This document shows positions 58,795 through 64,000 of a stretch of DNA of 64,000 nucleotides, in pieces. The notes beneath the pieces are model-generated. The model had not been told where the DNA came from and made no database searches. It worked only from the letters and a program-made list of their open reading frames with translations. Source of the DNA: Agathobaculum ammoniilyticum (GTDB taxonomy: Bacteria > Bacillota > Clostridia > Oscillospirales > Butyricicoccaceae). The position numbers and the translations under genes were made by a program. The stretch covers positions 62,001-126,000 of the forward strand of contig NZ_JAOQJE010000008.1 of assembly GCF_025567315.1 (NCBI RefSeq), in the 5' to 3' direction. The stretch's first letter is position 1. Each line of letters begins with the position of its first letter.

Positions 58795-59973
58795 ATGGAT
58801 TTCAAACTGAGCAAAGAGCATCGCGCGCTGCAGGAAAAGGCAAGAGAGTTTACTGAGCAGGTCCTGTTCCCGTACGAGATGGAAGTTGAGGAGAACAACG
58901 GTCTGAGTCCTGAGAGCCATAAGTACATTAACGGGCAGGTAATGGAGTGGGGGTTCAACGCTACCAACCATTCCAAAGAGCACGGAGGCACCGGCTACAC
59001 CTTGTTTGAGCAGGCTCTGATCAGTGAGCAGCTTGGTATGTCCACCGGCGCTATCTGGGACGCTGTTCCGCAGCCGTCTTTCCCGATGAAGTTCGGCACC
59101 AAGGAGCAGATCGAAGAGTACCTGATCCCGACCTGTCAGTGCAAGCGCCGCGATGCATATGCAATCACGGAGGCGGACGCTGGTTCTGACCCGACCATGT
59201 GCCAGACCACCGCTGTTAAGTGTGACGGTGGCTACAAGATCAACGGCGAGAAGTGGTACGTGACCGTTGGTAACATCGCTGACTACCTGCTGGTTCACAC
59301 CCACATCGACGGCGACCCGAACAAGGCGACCGTATTCTTCGTAGAGAAGGACACCCCGGGCGTAAGCATTAAGCGCACCCCTGAGTTCACCCACCACTTT
59401 GCATTCAAGCATCCGGAATTCCTGTTCGAGGATGTAGTTGTAGATGAGTCCAAAATCCTGAAGGGAATTGGCGAAGGCTTTAACATGACCAAGGATTGGT
59501 TTGTGGAAGCACGTCTGGGTATTGCGGCTCGCTGTGTAGGCGGCGCTGAGCGTGTTTTGAAGGAAGCCAACGACTTCGCTGCGAACCGTGTACAGGGCGA
59601 CCGCGTCATCCGCGATTATCAGGTCATCGAGCATATGCTGGTTGACATGACCATGGACATCATGGCGGCCAAGAGCCTGCTTTATCGTGTATGCTGGGAA
59701 ATTTCGGGCGATATGGATCGCAAACTGAAGCATGCCCGTGCATCTGCGATCAAACTGTGGTGTTCCGAGATGGTAAACCGTGTAACCGACAAGGGCGTTC
59801 AGATTTTGGGTGGCCGCGGCTACATGCGCGAGAATGCTGTCGAGCGTCTGTGGCGTGACCAGCGCGTTGACCGTATCTGGGAAGGCACTTCCGAGATCCA
59901 GCGCAACGTCATTGGTGGCCAGATTAAGAAGCGCGGCATCGAGCTCTATACTGGCTGGGCTTACGAGGAGTAA
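58795..59973 (+). CDS. Acyl-CoA dehydrogenase (CaiA-like)
   Basis: A 392-aa flavoenzyme of full length. FAD/substrate motifs are present: YAITEADAGSDPTM, KWYVTVGNIADYLLVH, and the C-terminal RIWEGTSEIQRNVIG with the Glu that acts as catalytic base in most of the family. Closest in look to crotonobetainyl-CoA reductase-type enzymes. AAAGGAA lies before the ATG at 58795; the frame from 58765 lacks a site. It would reduce or oxidise, or cleave via flavin chemistry, the CoA-bound betaine in the cytoplasm. No etfAB genes are seen in the window. Confidence 0.85.
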   Translation: MDFKLSKEHRALQEKAREFTEQVLFPYEMEVEENNGLSPESHKYINGQVMEWGFNATNHSKEHGGTGYTLFEQALISEQLGMSTGAIWDAVPQPSFPMKFGTKEQIEEYLIPTCQCKRRDAYAITEADAGSDPTMCQTTAVKCDGGYKINGEKWYVTVGNIADYLLVHTHIDGDPNKATVFFVEKDTPGVSIKRTPEFTHHFAFKHPEFLFEDVVVDESKILKGIGEGFNMTKDWFVEARLGIAARCVGGAERVLKEANDFAANRVQGDRVIRDYQVIEHMLVDMTMDIMAAKSLLYRVCWEISGDMDRKLKHARASAIKLWCSEMVNRVTDKGVQILGGRGYMRENAVERLWRDQRVDRIWEGTSEIQRNVIGGQIKKRGIELYTGWAYEE

Positions 59974-60017
59974 TATTTTCCGTGAGGCTTGCTTCTTACA
60001 GTAATTAGGAGGTTGCT

Positions 60018-61196
60018 ATGTTCCCTTTAGAAGGAATAAGAGTTCTTGACCTGATGACACTTTCCGGTTACTGCGGGATGGAATTGGCTGATTACGGAGC
60101 AGAGGTGATTAAGGTGGAGTCTCCCAGTGGAGACCCGCTGAGAACACTGGCACCATTAAAAAATGGTGCCAGTGTTCATCATGCCTTTCGTGACCGCGGA
60201 AAGAAGAGCATAACGCTCGATCTGCGGCATCCGGAAGGGAAGGAGATTTTCAAAAAGCTGGTGGCTACGGCCGATGTTGTTCTGGAAAATTTCCCGCCCA
60301 AAACAATGGAAGAGCTTGGGCTCGGATATGATGTGTTATCAGTCATCAAACCATCTCTTGTATACGGACGCATTTCCGCATACGGTTCCACAGGCGACGA
60401 AGCGGATACCCCGCAGTTAGATCTGATTGCGCAGGCGAAGAGCGGCGTGATGCATTTTACTGGTTTTCCGGAAAAACCACCCACCCGCATTGGCTTTGCG
60501 ATATCGGAGCACTACGCGGCTAGCTTCCTTTCCTCTGCTGTGTGCTTGGCGGTTTATCATGCCAGAGAAACCGGCGAGGGGCAGGTAGTGGAAACGACAC
60601 TTTGTGGCTCGGCTGTTGCCATCACTGAAGATAAGGTTATCACCTACGGCGCGGAGCATGAGGATCCGATGCGTACCGGTAATGCACACCCGCTGATCAA
60701 CCCTTATGACATCCTGAAATGTAAGGACGGCTATGTGGCGATGGGGATTTCGTCCGACGCTCAGTGGGAAAAGTTCTGTAATGCATTCAACTGTCCGAAG
60801 GAATGGACAGAAGATGAAAAATACTGTTCCAATCTGGTGAGGGGTTACCACTATTTCGGTGATCTGCGTGTTAAACTGGAGGATCTATTCTCGGGTTACA
60901 CGATGCAGGAAATTGCCGATATCTGCGATCAGGCACTTATCCCGGGTACGATGTGCAGTACCACCAAAGAAGCACTGCAGCAGCCGCAGTTGCGTGTAAG
61001 AAACATGATTGTTTCTGTGAATGATACCGACCTTGGCGAACTTGAGATGCCGGGCAAGCCGGTCAAGTTCTGCGGAGAGGAAGAGGAGCCGCTGTCTGCG
61101 GCGCCCGAAATCGGTGCGCAGAATGAGCAGGTCTATACCTCCCTTGGAATTGATGCCGCGGCGATGGAAAATCTGCATAGAGAAGGCGTCATTTGA
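60018..61196 (+). CDS. Class III CoA-transferase family protein with Glu in place of the catalytic Asp (CaiB-like 1)
   Basis: A 392-aa CaiB/BaiF-family protein: MFPLEGIRVLDLMTLSGYCG, ADYGAEVIKVESPSGDPLR, FPPKTMEELGLGYDVLS. At the position of E. coli CaiB Asp169 (motif xxDYxxG) it has Glu164 in GFAISEHYAAS, so normal catalysis through an aspartyl-CoA anhydride is doubtful. It may be a non-catalytic partner of the second CaiB-like protein, as in heteromeric CoA-transferases. Its gene contains a perfect 16-bp stem-loop (60142-60177). Confidence 0.85.
   Translation: MFPLEGIRVLDLMTLSGYCGMELADYGAEVIKVESPSGDPLRTLAPLKNGASVHHAFRDRGKKSITLDLRHPEGKEIFKKLVATADVVLENFPPKTMEELGLGYDVLSVIKPSLVYGRISAYGSTGDEADTPQLDLIAQAKSGVMHFTGFPEKPPTRIGFAISEHYAASFLSSAVCLAVYHARETGEGQVVETTLCGSAVAITEDKVITYGAEHEDPMRTGNAHPLINPYDILKCKDGYVAMGISSDAQWEKFCNAFNCPKEWTEDEKYCSNLVRGYHYFGDLRVKLEDLFSGYTMQEIADICDQALIPGTMCSTTKEALQQPQLRVRNMIVSVNDTDLGELEMPGKPVKFCGEEEEPLSAAPEIGAQNEQVYTSLGIDAAAMENLHREGVI
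60142..60177 (+). other. Perfect stem-loop inside the first caiB-like gene
   Basis: 16-bp perfect inverted repeat (60142-60157 with 60162-60177) around an AAAA loop, inside codons for LRTLAPLKNGASVHH. No T-run follows, so it is not an ordinary terminator. Confidence 0.9.
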
Positions 61197-61244
61197 ACGG
61201 TAGTATTGGATAAGCCTGAGATCATGAGTTTGGGGGAGTGAAAA

Positions 61245-62447
61245 ATGAAGAAGGGACCTCTCAAAGGAATTAAAGTTCTTGATTTTTCTCAAGTTCTATC
61301 TGCACCGTTCTGTGGCATGATGCTGGCAGACATGGGAGCAGACGTAATCAAGGTAGAGCGGCCCGGAAACGGCGATATTTCCCGTGAATACGGCCCGTAT
61401 GTCAACGACATCAGCCTATATTTCTGTCAATATAATCGCGGCAAAAAGGGAATTGCAATTGATATGCGTTCGGAAGAGGGCAAGAAGGTTGTCCTTGATC
61501 TGGTTGCGCAGGTAGATATTGTCATTGAGAACTTCAAGGCAGGCACGTTGGAAAAGCTGGGGCTCGGCTATGACAAGATGGTGGAAGTCAATCCCAGTCT
61601 GATTTACGGATCTATTTCTGGATTCGGTACATATGGTCCGTTGTCCCACCTGCCGTGTATGGATATTATCGCTGCTGCCCGAAGCGGTCTGGTTGCGCAG
61701 AGTGGTCAGGCGGGCGATGCCCCTATTAAGCCTGGTTTTTCCATGTGCGATACATGGGCGGGGTTGCAGATGATGCGAGGCCTGTCGATGGCGTTGCTGT
61801 ATAAGCAGAAGACCGGCAAGGGGCTTCGCGTTGACATCGCAATGCTCGATTGTGCGTTTTATATGTGTGAAGCTCCTGTCCTAGAGCATTCGGCGACCGG
61901 CAAGTTCACCGAAAAGTCCGGCAACCATTATGTCTGGTATGCGCCCTATGGCGAATTCGCTGCCAAGGACGGCAATGTTGTCATTGCCGTGAGCAGCGAG
62001 GGGGAGTGGAAAACCCTCTGCTATACGCTTGGGGTGGATGATCTGGCGGCGGATCCGAGGTTCTGCAATAACGAACTGCGTGTGCAGAACAGAGATGCGC
62101 TGATCGTGGAACTGGAAAAAGCAACAGGTGCAATGGGAAGATATGATGTTGAAAACAAACTCCATGAGGCTGGCGTACCCGCTGCTGCGGTGCAGTCGCT
62201 TCAGGAGTTTGACAATAACCCGCAAACAAAAGCACTGAATGTAATTACCCAGATCAATCAGCTTGGCGTAGGGGAATACACTGTGACCAATACGCCTATC
62301 CTCTTCAGCGAGACTCCGGTAGATCCGGACGCTTCGACGGCCGGATTCCCTGGTGCGAACAGCATCGAAATCTTGAACAGCCTTGGCTATGATCAGGAGA
62401 GGATCGACAAGTTGCTCGCAGAGGGTGCAATACACCAGGCAGGTTGA
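61245..62447 (+). CDS. Class III CoA-transferase (CaiB-like 2), catalytic Asp present
   Basis: A 400-aa protein with the family start MKKGPLKGIKVLDFSQVLSA, ADMGADVIKVERPGNGDIS and Asp169 in GFSMCDTWAGLQ, the same number as in E. coli CaiB. It would move CoA between a carboxylate betaine and its product acyl-CoA. GGGGGAG lies before the ATG. It is related to, but clearly different from, the preceding gene (an old duplication). Confidence 0.9.
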   Translation: MKKGPLKGIKVLDFSQVLSAPFCGMMLADMGADVIKVERPGNGDISREYGPYVNDISLYFCQYNRGKKGIAIDMRSEEGKKVVLDLVAQVDIVIENFKAGTLEKLGLGYDKMVEVNPSLIYGSISGFGTYGPLSHLPCMDIIAAARSGLVAQSGQAGDAPIKPGFSMCDTWAGLQMMRGLSMALLYKQKTGKGLRVDIAMLDCAFYMCEAPVLEHSATGKFTEKSGNHYVWYAPYGEFAAKDGNVVIAVSSEGEWKTLCYTLGVDDLAADPRFCNNELRVQNRDALIVELEKATGAMGRYDVENKLHEAGVPAAAVQSLQEFDNNPQTKALNVITQINQLGVGEYTVTNTPILFSETPVDPDASTAGFPGANSIEILNSLGYDQERIDKLLAEGAIHQAG

Positions 62448-62546
62448 TGATCTATCAAAGGTAAAACGATCCATCTGATATTCATGGCTTGGTGTATACA
62501 AGGACATTGAACGTTGGATGGATTCTGTTTTGAAGGGGATTTTGTT

Positions 62547-62840
62547 GTGGAAGCTGTTGAACTGATTTCTCCGGACAAGGAAAAATGCGTAAAATGCAAT
62601 GCCTGTGTGGATATCTGTCCGATGCGTGTCATCGGCGTGGATGAAGAGGGCTATCCGCATGCGGTTGGAAAAGCGTTTTTGACGTGTATTAACTGCGGCT
62701 ATTGTGTGGATGTCTGCGCTCCAGGTGCATTGAAACACAAGGTCCGTAAGCGTTCGGCTAATTCTGCTGCCGCGCTGCGTGCGGCAGTAAAACGCCTGAA
62801 CAGATCCAGAGAATACAGAAAAAAGCGAGGAGAGCCATAA
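62547..62840 (+). CDS. 2[4Fe-4S] ferredoxin-type protein
   Basis: A 97-aa protein with two cluster motifs: C14-x2-C17-x2-C20-x3-C24-P and C47-x2-C50-x2-C53-x3-C57, then a basic tail (KRLNRSREYRKKRGE). GAAGGGGA lies before the GTG at 62547, the chosen start. It probably passes electrons to or from the acyl-CoA dehydrogenase. Its stop overlaps the thioesterase start (TAATG). Confidence 0.9.
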   Translation: MEAVELISPDKEKCVKCNACVDICPMRVIGVDEEGYPHAVGKAFLTCINCGYCVDVCAPGALKHKVRKRSANSAAALRAAVKRLNRSREYRKKRGEP

Positions 62841-63256
62841 TGAGGCGTGATTGCTTTTACTTTTGCCCTCCGTTTCGTGTTCGCTACGGCGAGGTAGACC
62901 AGCAGGGCATTGTTTACAACGGTAATTATGTTGCATATACCGACTTGGCGTTTGAGGAATTCCTCCGTTCCAAGGGATACTCCTACCGAGAACTGGCAGA
63001 AAAGCATGACTCTGAGGTATGTCATAAAAAGTCTACCTATGAATTTGTTTCCAGCGCATATGCGGGCGACATGCTTGAAGTTGGTATCAGCAAGATCAAA
63101 ATCGGCAAGAAAAGCTTTACCATACAGTTTGAGATCTATCATCAAGGTGAGGATGACCTGATCCTCCTGTGTGAGTCGGTATATGTAGGCTATGATGTGG
63201 AAAACCGCACCAGCCGCCCGATTACTGACTTGATGAGAGCGCTTTTGAGCTCGTAA
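62840..63256 (+). CDS. Acyl-CoA thioesterase, 4HBT hot-dog fold
   Basis: A 138-aa protein of YbgC/4-hydroxybenzoyl-CoA thioesterase type: FRVRYGEVDQQGIVYNGNYV with the catalytic Asp (EVDQQGIVY), and YEFVSSAYAGDMLEVGISKI. It would hydrolyse a CoA-ester intermediate or release CoA from dead-end products of the operon. Co-translated with the ferredoxin. Confidence 0.9.
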   Translation: MRRDCFYFCPPFRVRYGEVDQQGIVYNGNYVAYTDLAFEEFLRSKGYSYRELAEKHDSEVCHKKSTYEFVSSAYAGDMLEVGISKIKIGKKSFTIQFEIYHQGEDDLILLCESVYVGYDVENRTSRPITDLMRALLSS

Positions 63257-63291
63257 AACCTACCACCGTTATGAGGAGGCGAAATAGGAAG

Positions 63292-64000
63292 ATGGGTAAT
63301 GACTCCAAAAAGAATAAAAACGCTGATGTAGAAGTAGGCTTGATTATTGTTAGCGTAGCCATACTGGTTGCATTTATCATCTGTATGGTTGTGAATGCGG
63401 AAGGAACACTCAACACGATCATGAACTTCTTTAATGTCATGATAGATGCGCTGGGGCCGTTTTTCCTGCTGGTTGCGTTTATTTCTTTTCTGGTATCCCT
63501 TTATCTGGGCTTTGGCAAATATGGCAAGATCCGCTTGGGTAACTGCAAGCCGGAATACTCGAACTTTAGCTATTTTGCTATGATGCTGCTGGCGTCTCTG
63601 GCGTCTGCTGCACTGTACTGGTCGTTCGTAGAATGGGCGAGTTACTACCAGGCACCCGGCCTTGGCATGGAGCCGCAAAGCCTGGAAGCGCTCGAGTCCT
63701 CGCTGGCGTACCAGTTCTTCCACTGGGGCTTTGTCAACCAGTCCCTGTATACGATTGCCGGCGTGGCGATCGCTTACGGTGTGTATGTCAGAAAACTCCC
63801 TTCTTTCCAGACGAGCGCGGTATGCTGCGCAATGCTGGGCAAAAAGGTCAAGGGGAAGTCTATCATCGGCAAAGTGATCGACTTTCTGGTCATCTTTGGC
63901 ATTCTGGGTGCGCTCAGCTCTTCGCTGGGTCTTGGTGTACCGCTGGCAACTTCTGGCCTGAATACGCTCTGGGGTATCGAGGCGACGCCGGCTGTTCAGA
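63292..64000 (+). CDS. BCCT-family betaine/carnitine transporter, cut by window end
   Basis: The first 236 codons of a BCCT transporter: hydrophilic N-terminus (MGNDSKKNKNADVEVG), then helices (LIIVSVAILVAFIICMVVNA, FFLLVAFISFLVSLYLGFGK) and the signature ALYWSFVEWASYYQAPG. BCCT proteins (CaiT, BetP, OpuD) move quaternary amines; here the context suggests carnitine, crotonobetaine or gamma-butyrobetaine. AGGAGG lies 14-20 nt upstream, AGGAAG nearer. The rest is beyond the window. Confidence 0.92.
   Translation, partial: MGNDSKKNKNADVEVGLIIVSVAILVAFIICMVVNAEGTLNTIMNFFNVMIDALGPFFLLVAFISFLVSLYLGFGKYGKIRLGNCKPEYSNFSYFAMMLLASLASAALYWSFVEWASYYQAPGLGMEPQSLEALESSLAYQFFHWGFVNQSLYTIAGVAIAYGVYVRKLPSFQTSAVCCAMLGKKVKGKSIIGKVIDFLVIFGILGALSSSLGLGVPLATSGLNTLWGIEATPAVQ

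Noticed and set aside
60018..61196. First thought that the CaiB-like 1 catalytic position is the Cys/Gly in the TTLCGS stretch
   Set aside because: Alignment by motif to E. coli CaiB Asp169 (TADYFSG) places the catalytic residue at GFAISEHY, where it is Glu164.

Overview
The window looks like a chromosomal segment of a moderately GC-rich, spore-forming gut Clostridia (Oscillospiraceae/Ruminococcaceae-like). The evidence is strong AGGAGG-type ribosome sites, a CotJC-type spore-coat manganese catalase fragment, a Spo0A-type DNA-binding domain, SpaA/sortase surface proteins and Firmicutes-type conjugation genes. It contains two assembly gaps (25937-26299 and 36549-36839) and a single N at 55105. 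No rRNA, tRNA or CRISPR array was seen.

Layout. (1) 1-4.25 kb: host genes on the minus strand (GNAT acetyltransferase, acyl-CoA ligase, FabF-type ketosynthase, truncated cotJC). (2) 4.35-27.4 kb: plus-strand half of an integrative/conjugative element (ICE). It holds a SpaA-like surface protein, a membrane partner, a sortase, a lipoprotein, a VirB2-like protein, a TrbL/VirB6-like protein, a C39 peptidase, PrgI, VirB4, a Replication-relaxation-like protein, VirD4, a RepA_N-like initiator with iterons inside its gene, and an S1-domain protein. Smaller passengers are mixed in: an IS110 remnant, a stand-alone Spo0A C-terminal domain, a decayed SLH protein, a candidate type I toxin-antitoxin locus, a ParE/YefM pair and a BRO/DinD-like protein. 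(3) 27.9-35.5 kb: a markedly AT-rich cargo island with three sigma-like factors, a putative anti-sigma factor, a holin, an XRE regulator, a secreted matrixin-type protease, a protein of unknown function and an SLH protein. (4) 35.8-47.6 kb: minus-strand half of the ICE. It encodes replication/recombination proteins (DUF6744-like, CHC2/Toprim primase, Rad50-like ATPase, Rad52-like annealing protein) and a ubiquitin-like conjugation set (JAB peptidase, ThiF/E1, Prok-E2_D/PRTRC-B-like E2) with a DUF6094-type methyltransferase. An intact IS110 element interrupts it. (5) 47.8-51.8 kb: an FMN riboswitch in front of a MATE transporter, then a MarR/MATE pair. (6) 52.0-57.8 kb: a graveyard of broken mobile-element and host genes, with a perfect 116-bp inverted repeat next to the N. 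(7) 57.9-64 kb: a MarR regulator and a carnitine/gamma-butyrobetaine-like operon (acyl-CoA dehydrogenase, two class III CoA-transferases, ferredoxin, thioesterase, BCCT transporter cut by the window end).

How they work together. The two ICE halves supply the transfer channel, coupling protein and replication/recombination functions; no clear integrase or classical relaxase is visible. The AT-rich island looks like a separately acquired, sigma-controlled secretion or release module. The right-hand operon would import a quaternary-amine substrate, activate it by CoA transfer and process it by flavin chemistry under a MarR repressor. The strongest leads are the sigma/holin/protease island, the E1-E2-JAB set in the ICE, the type I toxin-antitoxin candidate, the FMN-riboswitch-controlled MATE pump and the paired CaiB-like proteins, one of which has Glu in place of the catalytic Asp.
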